From the NCBI GenBank assembly GCA_029706075.1, contig JAINUG010000176.1, positions 744,001-808,000 on the forward strand: 64,000 nucleotides of DNA, given 5' to 3'. Made by a program: the position numbers and the translations under genes. Below the pieces are notes generated by a model that worked only from the letters and a program-made list of their open reading frames with translations, was not told the DNA's origin and made no database searches. This DNA comes from Aldrovandia affinis (taxonomy: Eukaryota; Chordata; Actinopteri; Notacanthiformes; Halosauridae). Below are positions 1-10,949 of the stretch, one piece after another (the first letter of the stretch is position 1; each line of letters begins with the position of its first letter).

Positions 1-226
1 ATTGCTAATTTCAGGTGTTCAGTCTATTGTATAGCAAAAAGACACAACAAAGAGCATACCCGTGTTAATAACTAGTATTTGATTAAAATGTCAGATATAA
101 CCCTATAATACTAAGGTCTCGATAGAGCACCTGCATCTAGTGTGATAGTGATTGAGGAACTGTAACAATGAAACACTTCTTTTACAACTGTATAGAACCT
201 ACCTTCCCATTCTCTTTGTATTTCAG
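1..226 (+). other. Intron upstream of the first visible host exon
   Basis: AT-rich sequence with no coding signal and no recognised repeat. It ends in a pyrimidine-rich run and TTTCAG that serves as acceptor for the exon at 227. The earlier exons of this gene lie outside the window. Confidence 0.5.
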
Positions 227-264
227 ATGCCCATTTGGTTATGCAGGGTTTAATTGCAATGATT
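227..264 (+). CDS. Host gene, internal exon: end of an EGF-like module
   Basis: A 38-nt exon between a TTTCAG acceptor and a GTAAGT donor. In the frame imposed by the next exon it reads CPFGYAGFNCND. This is the C-x2-G-Y-x-G-x2-C pattern that closes an EGF-like domain. It begins one base before the first Cys codon and leaves a single T, which pairs with CA of the exon at 7432 to make Ser. The exon is short and could be chance, but acceptor, donor, phase and the fit of an extracellular EGF end just before a transmembrane helix all agree. The next intron is 7.2 kb and is filled with transposons. Confidence 0.6.
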
Positions 265-434
265 GTAAGTAACTAAACGTTGCAAAACATATGTACACTC
301 AGTGGCCACTTTATTAGGTACACCTGTACACCTGCTCGTTAATGCAATTATCTAATCAGCCAATCATGTGGCAGCAACTCAATGCATAAAAGCATGCAGA
401 CATGGTCAAGAGGTTCAGTTCATTCAAAATCAGA

Positions 435-1358
435 ATGGGGAAGAAATGTGATCTAAGTGACTTTGACCATGGAATGATTTTTGGTGCCAGACGGCGGGGT
501 GTGAGTATCTCAGAAAGTGCTGATCTCATGGGATTTTGACGCATAACAGTCTCTAGACTTTACAGAAAATGCTGCAAAAAACAAAAAACCTCCAGTGAGT
601 GGCAGTTCTGTGGGTGAAAATGCCTTGTTAATGAGAGAGGTCAGAGGAGAATGGCCATACTGGTTCAAGCTGACAGGAAGGCGACAATAACTCAAATAAC
701 CACACGTTACAACAGTGGTATGCAGAAGAGCATCTCTGAACGCACAACACGTTGAACCTTGAAGTGGTTGGGCTACAGCAACAGAAGACCACACCAGGTT
801 ACACTTCTGTCAGCTAAGAACAGGAAAGTGAGGCTACAGTGGTCACAGGCTCACCAAAACTGGACAGTTGAAGATTGGAAAAACTTTGCCTGGTCTGACG
901 AATCTCGATTTCTGCTGGGACATGCAGATGTCAGAATTTGGCGTCAACAACATGGATCCATGCATCCATCCTGTCTTGTGTCAACGGTTCAGGCTGGTGG
1001 TGGTGGTTTAATGGTGTGGGTAATGTTTTCTTGGAACACATTAGGCCCCGTAATACCAATAGAGCATTGTTTAAATGCCACAGCCTACCTGAGTCTTGTT
1101 GCTGACCATGTGCATCCCTTTATGGCCACACTCTACCCATCTTCTAATGGCTACTTCCAGCAGGATAATGTGCCATGTCACAAAGCACATGTCATCTCAA
1201 GCTCTTTCAACAAACATGACAATGAGTTCAATGTACTCCAATGGCCTCCACAGTCACCATATCTCAGTCCAATAGAGCACCTTTGGCATGTGGTGGAACG
1301 GGAGATTCTCAACATGAATGTGCAGCCAACAAATCTGCAGCAACTATCATGTCAACAT
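435..1358 (+). pseudogene. Tc1-family DDE transposase, decayed
   Basis: The likely start ATG at 435 opens MGKKCDLSDFDHGMIFGARR, a Tc1 N-terminal helix-turn-helix. An in-frame TGA at 537-539 and further breaks follow before the long open stretch from 759. That stretch carries the catalytic motifs in order: WSDESRF (first Asp), QQDNVPCHK (second Asp) and SPIEHLW (Glu), the DD34E arrangement. The last codons were separated by the LINE and resume at 4075-4131. It would act on its own inverted ends in the nucleus. It is dead by nonsense change and by insertion. Confidence 0.85.
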
Positions 1359-4074
1359 AACATAACATAACATAACATAACATAACATAAGGGGAAGACG
1401 AGAACAGGCCATTCAGCCCAACACTGCTCGTCCATTCCTACCACTAATCTGCTCACAATGCTTAGTTTACCCAAAGGCGAGAGTATCTAACACTGGATCG
1501 AGCCTGGCCTTGAATACCCCTAGTGTCTAAGCCTCCACTACATGTCCAGGCAAGCTATTCATTGATCACTCTCTGTGTGAAAAAAATACTAGTGTCCGTG
1601 TGAAATTGACCCTTTGTCAGTTTCCATTTATGCCCCCCTCGTTCTGCTAACTCAACTGAATAATTTCCTAAAATTCACTTTGTTAATTCCTTTAATAAAT
1701 TTAAAAGCCTCAATCAAATCTCCCCTAAGTCTCCTTTTACTAAGCTTGAACAGTCCAAGCATCTCTAGCCTTTCCTCATAACTCTTGTCTTTTATGCCTG
1801 GAATCAGTCTGGTTGCCCGTCTTTGGACCTTTTCCAGCGCATCTATATCTTTTTTGTAATGCGGTCCCCAGAACTGCAAAAAATATTCCAAGTGTGGCCT
1901 AACAAGGGCATTGTATAGGGTGCGTATGATCTCCTTCGATTTGTACTCAATAATCTTGGCTATGTATCCCAGCATCCTGTTGGCTTTTTTAACTGCTACC
2001 GCACATTGACCAGTCCCTGACAAGCTTTGATCAACTAGTACTCCTAGGTCTTTTTCTACGTGTGCACATTCTAGTTTTCTACCTCCCATAAAATAATCCT
2101 GTCCTATGTTTTTATTCCCCACATGTAGAACTTTACATTTAGTTGTATTAAATTTCATTTGCCAGGTTTCTGCCCATTTCTGGATTCTATTCAGATCGTC
2201 TTGGATTACTTTAGTAGATTCCTGACTATTTGCTAAGCCTCCCAGTTTTGTATCATCTGCAAATTTAACTAATGTACTTTCAATGTCCATATCAATGTCA
2301 TTTATGTAAATGATAAAGAGCAGTGGTCCCAGCACCGATCCCTGCGGGACTCCACTTCCCACTATACCCTCCTCGGATAAGATCCCGCCTATTACGACCC
2401 TTCGTGTTCTATCCAGTAACCAGTTCCGAACCCACTCTAAAATGCCACCTGTAATTCCTACTGCTCTCATTTTGATAATGAGTTTGTCATGTGGCACCTT
2501 ATCAAATGCTTTTTGGAAATCTAAGTATATAATATCATACGCCTTTCTCTCATCCAGACACTTGGTTGCTTCCTCAAAAAATGTAAAAACCCATGCTGGC
2601 TATCCCTTAGGATGTTGTAATTTTCTAGAAATACTTCTAGTTTATCTTTAATAATAGATTCTAATATTTTGCATATGATGCAGGTTAAACTAATAGGCCT
2701 ATAGTTTCCTGGATCAGTACGGTCCCCTTTCTTATATATTGGTACCACAATACCCTGTTTCCAGTCATTTGGTACTTCACCAGTCTTTAAAGACAGTCTA
2801 AAAATACTTGCCAGTGGTTTAAAAATGATCTCGCTTAACTCCTTTAGTACCCTGGGGTATATGCCATCCGGGCCGGCTGCCTTATTAGTCTTTAATTTAT
2901 GTAATTTATCCAATACTCCCATATCCCCTATCCCTGTATCCGCTAAGACTTTCTGAGTAATGAATATGCCTTCTGGCCTATTAGCAGCCTCTTCTCTGGT
3001 AAAACTCTCTTTGTCTTTGTCTCGCCCCGTCTTTGTTTTTGATTCCCTTAATCTCCTCTTTGACTTTTCTTTTCCAACTACAGTATTGAAAGAAACGCTT
3101 AGGGTTACTTTTAGCATTTTCTGCAATTTGTCTTTCGTAGATCCTTTTGGCTACCCTTAGTTCTTTTTTGACCTTAGCACGCACACGACAATATTCAGCC
3201 TTATTACTCTCGGTACTGTCGTTTTTATATATCTTAAACAGTTTTTTCTTCTCCCTCAAACTCTGTCGCATATCTTTATTTATCCACAGTGGGGACTGCT
3301 TTTTCAACTTACTTTTCCGCACCGTAGGAATACATTTACACTGTGCATCAAGTATAACCCTTTTAAACTTGTCCCACTTTTCATTCACTGTCCTACACTC
3401 AAGAAGATGTCCCCAGTCTACCATGCTTAATTCTGATAGCATCTGTTTAAAGTTGGCATGCCTACAATTTTAAATCCTTGTGTTAGATGGGGCCCTCTTA
3501 GTTTGCCATAATATATCAAATCCGATTGTGGAATGATCGCTTGTCCCAATGGGTTCCATTACCTCTATACTACTGATTCTGTCGGCGTCATTACATAACA
3601 CCAGATCTAGAATTGAATTTCCTCTTGTAGGCTGTCTAACATACTGTGCCAAAAAAAGATCATTAATAACATCTAGAAATTCTTCCTCCCTATTTCCTTG
3701 TCCTGTCTCCAATTCCCAATTAATACCAGGGTAATTTAAGTCACCCATCCTCCTAGTCTCACCTCCTCTGCAAGCTTGTTTTATATTTTCAAAAAGCATT
3801 ATATTCATATTGCTGTCTGAAGCTGGTGGTCGATAACACACCCCTATATTTAATCCCTTCTCATGTTCCCCTATGAGCTTTATCCAAATATCCTCGCTAG
3901 GCATACGTTGGCTAATTTCTGGAAACTCCTGCACATTGAGATTATCTTTCACATATAGTGCCACACCCCCACCTCTCTTACCGGATCTATCCTTCCTAAT
4001 AAGTTTATACCCTTCTATATTGTATTCGTCCCCGTCCTCTTCTCCCAGCCACGTCTCTGTAATCCCTACGATAT
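1359..4074 (-). mobile_element. CR1-like LINE, 5' truncated, inserted in Tc1
   Basis: Minus-strand non-LTR retrotransposon. The 3' end is at low coordinate, with a TTATG pentamer tail (about 1356-1390 as seen on plus) preceded by the GAATGGCCTGTTCTCG-type 3' UTR typical of CR1/Rex1-group elements. Going upstream: RT with GVPQGSVLGPLLF and KFADDTKL (about 2200-2400), the connecting region, and an APE endonuclease containing GITETWLG, RGGGVALYV and TSDHSTIGFD (3500-4070). The 5' end is cut inside the endonuclease. CAT flanks both sides (1356-1358, 4075-4077). Several frame breaks separate EN, linker and RT. Reading upstream from the endonuclease runs into antisense Tc1 sequence, so any protein starting near 4123 is a chimera. 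Confidence 0.85.
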
Positions 4075-4212
4075 CATGGACCAGAATCTCAGAGGAATGT
4101 TTCCAGTATCTTGTTGAATCCATACAATGAAGAATTCAGGCTGTTCTGGGGCCAAAGGGGGGTCCTATCCAGTACTAGAAAGGTGTACCTAATAAAGTGG
4201 CCACTGAGTGTA

Positions 4213-4542
4213 TATCACACTAGTTTGGTTCTGAACAGAGAGAAAATATGTCATGATGAAGTGCTTGTGTGTAGTGTGTCATTGTGTGACTTTTCAAACC
4301 AAACCACTTGATTAGATATGTGGGAAAATACATACACACACAGTCATGCATACACACACACACACACGCATACATGACAAATTATCATTCTGCCTAATAG
4401 GGTGAAGTCATGCACAATTATAGTACTGTCTCATCTCAAACCACAGGATCCTTGGTTGTACCATATTCCCTGGTTCCAAATTCCTTTGAAAGCACCTATT
4501 TCATACTTATCAGATTGTGATAAATTTCCCCCAAAGGAGTGG
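4213..4542. other. Intronic sequence between elements
   Basis: Unique-looking AT-rich intron with a short imperfect CA run near 4330-4370. No gene or repeat boundary is recognised. Confidence 0.4.

Positions 4543-4581
<39 letters not shown>
4543..4581. repeat. (ATT)n microsatellite
   Basis: About 13 uninterrupted ATT triplets. On the minus strand they read as Asn codons that extend the decayed protein at 4582-6785 artificially. They sit exactly where the Cys-rich C-terminus of that protein should continue. Confidence 0.97.
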
Positions 4582-6785
4582 GCAACCCTTCTTGCATCCA
4601 CATGTAATCAATTGCCGGCATGCCTCAGTTGCCTCCGGGAGGGTTGTCCAACATATCCCCCAGCCATTATCACTCTGAACCCAACCCCATTCACTTGGCG
4701 ATGGGAGCTCTGGTGTGCAAATCATCATCAGGCCCCAGCAGAAGCCGGCTTGGTAGGCAGCTCTCTTGATGTGTTGTCTGAGGGCTTCTCGAGTTGGTGG
4801 GATGGCCTCTATTGATCTGCTACGCTGGATGAAGAGATGCTTGCGAGCCTCGTTGACATGTTCCTGGCTGCTGGTTCGATCGTAGAGCAGTACAACAAAA
4901 CACTCCAGTGAATCCATGTAGTCATCTACAGTTGAAATGGTTGGCGTGGCAGCCAATGTGCAGAAAGCTGTGGTGACCTCATCAGTGACCTCATCATAGG
5001 CTTTCCATGTTTCCCATGCTGTTTTCTTCCCCTCCCACTGAAGCATGACACGGTGTCACACCCAGTGAAGGCGTGGAAGAATGGCAACCCTCGGCACTTG
5101 TTCGGTCCCAGTGCCACAGCCATCTCGTGAGCTGCCAAGTACCTGAAGTTCTTTCCTGTGGCAAAAGCAACCCAGAGTTCATCGATGTCCAAACGTCCAG
5201 CTGCTGCCACTGCAAGGATCACAACATCTGTGTCCACTGTGCGGATTGACACCTTGGTATAGCCCTGCCTCACTGCATCTTGGACATGGAGTAGTATTCT
5301 CGTATCCGCCTCCTCATGGCTACACGGGGCGAGACCAACAACATCTCGGGGCTGTGTACAAAGCACTTCTTGGTGGTTTGTGATGATGATTTGCTTCTCT
5401 GTCTCCGTGGTTGCTATCCTCGTTGCTAGGAAGGCAAACAGCTCCACCTTGTTCTCGTCTATGCGGAGGAAGGCCTGCCAGTTTCCAGGGATGGAACTAG
5501 ATGGCTCAACTCATCTCCTGGTGCCTTTACCCCTCCTCTTCCTGGTGTGTGCTTTCAAACTGTCTGGGAAGTATTCATCCCAGACAATATCCACCCTGCT
5601 CGTATGCTGTAGCTGAGATGTGATGTACGGCAAGAATACTAGTGATGCATACTCAGAGAAGGTCTTCGCATTACCAGGTGCCAGCATGTTGACGATAGCT
5701 GCTCCATCCAGGATCATGACTTCAACAGGAGGACTAGCAGCATCATTCTCCCGTGGAGTGATCAGACCTTCTAAGCACCCAACCAGATCAGACTTTGTTC
5801 CAAGTTTGATTTTGCCCATTTGTGACAATGCAGGGGGACAAGCCTGGTTCTCATGTGCGAAGAATTCATCAAGATCTCCATCGCGTGTCTGCGACGCAAT
5901 GAACAACCTGGAGAACAGGGAGCAGTCATTCTTGAGGGATAACACCTGGAACTGTGTTCTTGACTTCTCTCTGACTGGAGGTCGGTTGAAGATATGGAGG
6001 TTGTTTCTCTTTATTGGGTCGGTGATGGGCTTTGTCTGATGAACAAGCCTCTCATTGACATACGTGTCATACTGTTCTTGTCCCAGCTTCTCGATCTGGT
6101 GTAGAGTGTTGATGACTGCTGGGTCTGCCAGGTCTCTGCTGTCTAGCACCAAGAGATCTTTGCTGTCTTCACAGAATGGGTTCCCCATCTTTCCCATGAC
6201 ACGAGTGAGTGCTCTCACATCTCGAGCAAAGGCTACCTGCGTGTGCTTAGTCTGCTCATGGTGCTTGAGCTCAGTTTTCTTCATTCTCTTCTCTGTTGTG
6301 GCCTGGAACTCAGAAATCAATCTGGCCATCTCTGGACCGGACACCATCCAGCGTAAAGCTGCAGGATTCTCCGTTAGGCCTACAGCCCCTCCGTCACCTT
6401 TCACCAATGCATTATTCTGCTCGTGTGCCTGGTCTAAGGCTATGGCAGAGAATGCATGTGTGGTCTCTTTCACGGTGAAGTTTCCGGCCAGAAACTGCGC
6501 GTATACACTTGGATGCTTGGTTACCAGTGTCACCATGTCACGCAAGTGAACTGGAATCCACCTGGCATAGTTTGTATGTCCCAAGGCGAAGAACCAGGGT
6601 ACAAGCTTGCTCAGAGCATCAGTGTACAGCAGGAAGTTTTCTTCACGGACGGATCTCACATAGATCAGGACTGCCAGTTCTAGCTGCAGAATGATGAACC
6701 AGAACTGGAACTGTGGACTTGCATCAACTCGTTCAGCACACCAGTCATCCAAATTACTTCCAGGAACAAGCAGATAGTAATGCAA
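4582..6785 (-). pseudogene. Academ-like transposase with XPG/FEN-like nuclease
   Basis: A minus-strand protein of a family with very many copies in cnidarians, molluscs and fish (recall). The N-terminal part (6785-5514) includes LVPWFFALGHTNYARW, IPVHLRDM and AHEQNNALVKGDGGAVGLTE, which I read as the RNase H-like DDE region. The later part has ILDGAAIVNML, HEEADTRILLHV, RTVDTDVVILA and FHAFTGCDTVSCFSG. This order mirrors the N, I and H3TH regions of XPG/FEN nucleases (DG; E-x-D; D-x-D; G-x-D-x6-G). Academ transposons are reported to pair a transposase with an XPG-like nuclease, hence the name; this is inference. Damage: a TGA near 5511 with the frame continuing beyond it, a frameshift near 5040, a missing N-terminus, and loss of the Cys-rich end after CGCKKGC at the ATT repeat. 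The Gly in FALGH is Asp in relatives I recall. Confidence 0.72.
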
Positions 6786-7431
6786 AGCTAGATAATTATT
6801 CCGCTACCCCAATCATGCCTATTGCAATGGTAAACCATTAGTTTTGTCCCTTATGTGCCACCGTAGATGCACTTTTTGAGCCCAATATGAAGTTATTGCA
6901 TAGCATGTGCATAACAATTAATAATATGCTCACTACATTGTGTTTCGCACCCAGCACACATGACAGGGCTGAACTAGTAGGCAAAATATGTAATTCATAG
7001 CCGCCATTTTGTAAAATGGCCGCCATTTTAGGCCTAGGAGGAATCTGGAATGTCCCTATATCCAAAATTCACTGTAAGGTTATGTCCTAACTGTGTGCCA
7101 AATTTCATGCTTGTATCATCAAAGGCACAATTCTACCAGAATTTGTCGCATATCTGCCGGGCTATAGGCAGGCTTGCAGACTCCAGGGTGAGGCCAAAGA
7201 ATATAATTATATTTACTTGCAGAATAATGTGGTATTGTTATAGTTAGCTAAGCAATGGATGATTACGTTGAATATTAAATCCCCCAGATTGGCTGGTGTT
7301 GTGAGAATAGAAAATAGAAGACCTAAAAAACTGAAAATCTGAAAGTGAGGGCATGAAAATTAAAATGGAATGCATGAAATTAATATAAATTGTATGTTTG
7401 TGTGTAAATGTGTGTCTCCGTCTATGTGCAG
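6786..7431. other. Intron: probable terminal part of the Academ-like element
   Basis: Noncoding. At 7001-7030 CCGCCATTTT, GTAAAATGGC and CGCCATTTTA form a small inverted plus direct repeat. The following 200 bp resemble a noncoding repeat seen beside multi-copy transposons, but I cannot place an element boundary. The last 180 bp lead into the acceptor TATGTGCAG at 7431. Confidence 0.35.
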
Positions 7432-7519
7432 CATCCCTTTTGGCGTTGGTGGTGATCTCCTGTGTTCTGGGTGGACTGCTGTTCATCCTGTTGCTAGCGT
7501 TTGTCATTTACTGCTGCCG
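7432..7519 (+). CDS. Host gene, transmembrane exon
   Basis: An 88-nt exon between TATGTGCAG and GTGAGA. It starts in phase 1 (the first CA completes a Ser codon) and ends with CG, which joins T of the next exon to give Arg. It encodes SSLLA followed by LVVISCVLGGLLFILLLAFV and IYCCR, a clear single membrane-spanning helix. The Cys-Cys-Arg at its cytoplasmic border suits a stop-transfer and possible palmitoylation (inference). Together with the EGF-like exon upstream this gives a type I topology. Confidence 0.85.
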
Positions 7520-8278
7520 GTGAGACAGATCAGCCACATCCTCTATTCCTCTCATAGCCCCCTGTCTAACAGTCCCAGGCACCTACTGTTAATAGGACCC
7601 CTGTATAAACTGTATAGCCCTGTGTTATGCTTTTACTTTTACGCTGTTACTTGCAAGTGAATCAAAATAAATGTAATGTCTGTTGAATGTAACCAGACAG
7701 GAAGTATTTTCCATCTGCCTTCCATTGGTACCCCTCTTTAGCCCACAAACGGCATTGTGCACAATCTCCAGCACACTTACATTGCAAACAGTAAGTTAAG
7801 CCTTTGGACTGGAATTCCCTTCACAAAATGAGGTGAATGTGACAACAATGACTGGAATTTTACCCTGAACATTCCTCGCATAAGGTAACAAGTAAAGCCA
7901 CTGAAATAGTACTGAGGCCTGTCAGTGCTCATATACAGGAGCTGCTTCCTGGTGATGTGTACACATTGAGAGTGCATCTGAGGCCAGCAAACAGCACTTG
8001 AGGTGTCTACTTTAGCCTTCTGTGTGTCTTTTCATGATGATAAATGAATGGAATTGCTTCAAAGCACTGCCTGGAAACATAAATCTTTCAGGCAACAAGG
8101 CGAAGGCATAGAGGTAACAAAAAAACCCATGAAATTGTCGGAGGTCATTATATGGATTGAATGAGTGTTGTAGTTCATTATTAAATTATTGTGTTCATGG
8201 CTGGTTTCAAACGATCCATCTAAAAAAATATTGTGTTGTGAACAGTTTTTTTATATAATTGATTTGAAGTAGCATTTT
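7520..8278. other. Intron, no feature seen
   Basis: AT-rich intron between the transmembrane and tail exons. I see no coding signal. From about 8279 it provides the target site of a SINE. Confidence 0.4.
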
Positions 8279-8293
8279 AAATAAATAAGGATA

Positions 8294-8670
8294 GGCCTCC
8301 TGAGTGGTCTAGAGGTTACAACGTTCCACCGGCCACGCCAGTTTCGGCTCTGGCCGGGAGTGCCACTAGGGGGCGGCAATTGGCTGTCCGCCCCAGGGTG
8401 GAGGGAGGGAAGCCAATGCGAGTTCGCTGCGTATAGGAGTGGCCCTGTGTGCGCTTATACCAGAGTTATGGTGACGGCTTGGTGGGTTCCGGCTCGAAGG
8501 ACGTGGGGCCCAGCCGCATGTCACTGCCGGTATCAAGACTATGGCAGCAAACTCTTAAGATATACAAGGGAGTGGGATAATTGACGTGAAAAATGAGGAT
8601 ATAATTGGATACTAAAAATTGGGAGAAAAACAGGAGAAAAACTGCAGAAAGAGGAAGTAGAAAAAAAGAG
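8294..8670 (+). mobile_element. tRNA-derived SINE, copy 1, with perfect 15-bp duplication
   Basis: The head GGCCTCCTGAGTGGTCTAGA resembles a tRNA 5' half with an A box (GTGGTCTAGAGG). A body rich in CGGCTCTGGCCGGGAGTGCC follows, then an A-rich tail. The same 15 bp (AAATAAATAAGGATA) stand directly before (8279-8293) and after (8671-8685), the mark of LINE-driven insertion. A second copy is at 23671. It lies within the last-but-one intron of the host gene, about 30 bp before an acceptor, so it may touch branch-point spacing (inference). Confidence 0.85.
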
Positions 8671-8716
8671 AAATAAATAAGGATAAAGGATTTCATGGAA
8701 GCTTCATGTATTTCAG

Positions 8717-8900
8717 TAGGACACGGGAGGAGCCGAACAACAGTAGCCCTTACCCAGCTGAAGACTTTGAGGGCATGTGGTCTAACAAGGAGGTGCTCCC
8801 AATCCCCCGGGCCAGCCTCAACTGGGACTCGACCCAGATCGAGATGACCAAGAGCGGGAACCATGCCCCGATGGCCAAGAAGAATTATGGCAATGGCGTG
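8717..8900 (+). CDS. Host gene, cytoplasmic tail exon 1
   Basis: A 184-nt exon between TATTTCAG and GTGAGA. It begins with T completing the Arg codon of the previous exon and ends at a codon boundary. It encodes a hydrophilic tail containing RRTREEP, SSPYPAEDFEGMWSNKEV, LPIPRASLNWDSTQIEM and KKNYGNGV. Several Ser and Tyr residues could be phosphorylated (inference). I recall an E-D-F ... P-x-x-R ... D-S-x-Q spacing in the tail of human MUC13; the likeness is weak and I would not assign the gene from it. Base composition is richer in GC than the flanking introns, as expected for a conserved exon. Confidence 0.82.
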
Positions 8901-9995
8901 GTGAGATACCCACCTGCCCACCTATGAATACACCAGGGGTGCACAACTCCATGGAGGGCCAGTGTGTATGATGGTTTTTGTTCCAACCAGTTATTCTGGC
9001 TTAATTTTCTAAACTACTGTATACACCAGTGCTGGTTCACTCCTATATTGGATCACAGTAAAATATTTTCACAAAGCAGCAGCTGAAATGTCATAAATGT
9101 CAGATCAAATAAATGACTGGGCTACTTAATTAAGGTCAGACATTGCCATACATCAAACACACACCAAGTAAATGGCCATTGCAAGGTACATTCATGGTTT
9201 GTGTGTCTGACCAAACACTGTCCTATGGTTTTATATGACATCCTTTGGTGTTAGACAGTGTCCTTGCCAGTTAGGTGCTCGTTAACTATGCACAGCTCTG
9301 GTGCCACTGAGCACTCACACATATTCTAGCATATCGCCATCACTGATTGGAATGTATCTTCATTTAAACACCTCCTGATGTTGTTTATTTATAATAAGAT
9401 GCTGGCTTCCCTTTATCCTTTTCTATCCTGTCACATTGTAAGTACAGTGTTGTGTCCTTTCCCTTTGAAACCCTTTTCCAGCACGCGCTGGATCCATGCT
9501 GTTATTGAGAGTGCGGGGATGCTCTCTGCCTGTGTGTGTGCTTATCCCCGCTTTGCTTCTTGCTGTACTTTAGAGATGATGCACTCTGTCCACAGGCTGA
9601 GCCAAAGGTAGGGGAAACCTGTTTGCTTTGCAATTTTCCCTGCCCCCTACTGATATCTTCATAGATGAAACGCAGAATCGGGGCCAAATTTTAAGGATGC
9701 AAATGTGCCACATGTGTTTGCACCAAACCACACATCCAAACAACCAGCCAAACTCCCATTCCACCCACCCAGCACAAGTGCAAAAAAACTGGAGTAAAAA
9801 TGCCAGCCTCGTCACAAACATTGTTTTATTCGCTTGTGCCATGCCAAATTACAAAAAATCAGCTGCAGTTGGACTAATACCGGCTTTTAGCACTGTCTAA
9901 ATAAGACCCACAGTCTCCTTGTTCACCCTTTAATGTTTTTTTTGTATGCTGCACACCTCACAGAAATCTACAAATGTATTCACTTTTCCTTTCAG
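8901..9995. other. Intron with an old repeat fragment
   Basis: Between about 8937 and 9090 lies a remnant of the fish repeat with GTGCACAACTCC, GGAGGGCCAGTGTG and GGTTTTTGTTCCAACC (recognised from memory, ends not defined). The rest is unassigned. It ends in a good polypyrimidine acceptor, CACTTTTCCTTTCAG. Confidence 0.45.
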
Positions 9996-10130
9996 GCAGG
10001 GTCTTACGATGTCTCCAGGGGGGACCTGAAGACCTTCAAAGGAAAAAATACATCAAGGTACTCCTACCTGGTCCAAGGTCATGAGAATCCGTATTTCCTT
10101 GGGGAAGATGAGAAGAGAGCCAGCGTTTGA
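9996..10130 (+). CDS. Host gene, last coding exon
   Basis: Forty-four codons and TGA, in phase 0 after the previous exon. It reads AGSYDVSRGDLKTF, then GKNTSRYSYLVQGHENPYF, LGEDEKRASV and stop. The NPYF sequence is an NPxY/F-like motif that could bind PTB-type or endocytic adaptors (inference). The C-terminus RASV is not a class I PDZ ligand because position -2 is Ala. The total predicted tail after the helix is about 105 residues. Candidates are a transmembrane mucin of the MUC13/MUC3 kind or another EGF-bearing receptor. Gene identity is left open. Confidence 0.82.
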   Translation, partial: AGSYDVSRGDLKTFKGKNTSRYSYLVQGHENPYFLGEDEKRASV

Positions 10131-10653
10131 CTGAAGGTGGACTTCTGTTTTCTTTCATTTCCCTGGATTTTTTGTACTCAGGGTGTGAATAGCCACATAA
10201 CCCCAGAATCAGCTGTGCAACTCACATGGCTGCTCAGTTTCTTTCCCACACAAAAGGTTTCTCTTCCTGTGTCCCTCCCCTCTTTTCTACTGAAATCAAT
10301 AATTTGCAGATCAAAAGATTTTTTGGTGATAAAACTAAATATATACTATAAGATTAACTGCAGGAACAATGTATTTCATTGGACATAAATAGAAATGTAA
10401 TGAGGGGTCATTGACACAGACCTTTACTGGGCCTAAACATAAGTTTTGAAACTACCAAAGAATCAATACTCTGAATTGTTACTGGTGAATCTACCATCGG
10501 TTTTCAATAGAATCGCGTTTGGGCTTTTAATGTGTTCTCAAAGTGCAACTCTGTTGAAAAGTGTTCTCTGCTCCAAATCTCAATGTTGAAAATGCTGAAA
10601 TGCACAAGCAAAGAAAATGTATTGTGTACAATATTTTCGAAGATGGTATTTAT

Positions 10654-10949
10654 CAGTGGTGATTTTAGACAATATTTAGTGGGGCTTTAGCCTGTTTTTC
10701 ATCTTAGCCCCCCTGAAAATGTTTAGTCATTCTTTTCTAAAAAACATTTTTACGTAATATTTTTTTTTTTAAATACCAGATAGAGAGTGGTATTTCAATT
10801 TTGAAAGCGACCACCATTGTGGTGTTTTTGTTTGGGGGAATGTAACCGTAAATTAATTAAAAATGTAGGCTTGTGCTTTGCATGTGTACATCTCACATTC
10901 TCATTGGGTGCTGAGCCCCCCTAAAGGTCAAATCCTAGAATCGCCCCTG
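10654..10949. mobile_element. hAT-type MITE in the 3' UTR
   Basis: A 296-bp element starting CAGTGGTGATTTTAG and ending CTAGAATCGCCCCTG, imperfect inverted ends of hAT type. It is flanked by a perfect 8-bp duplication GTATTTAT (10646-10653 and 10950-10957), the size expected for hAT. It has no coding capacity, so it is a nonautonomous derivative. Because it sits between stop codon and poly(A) signal it should be part of the mature transcript. Confidence 0.85.

Larger units (their letters stand above)
296..4210 (+). mobile_element. Tc1-like transposon, split by a LINE
   Basis: Inverted ends start CACTCAGTGGCCACTTTATT, the right end being its complement, and both abut a TA dinucleotide (294-295, 4211-4212), the standard Tc1/mariner target duplication. 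Without the nested LINE at 1359-4074 the element is about 1.2 kb. It lies in the large intron of the host gene, same strand. The family is common in fish genomes (recall). The coding region is decayed, so the copy is not autonomous. Confidence 0.88.

Noticed and set aside
3470-4123. An endonuclease frame that appears to begin with MDSTRYWKHSSEILVH
   Set aside because: Those first residues are antisense Tc1 sequence; the LINE part starts at DIVGITETW, so the start is an artefact of nesting.
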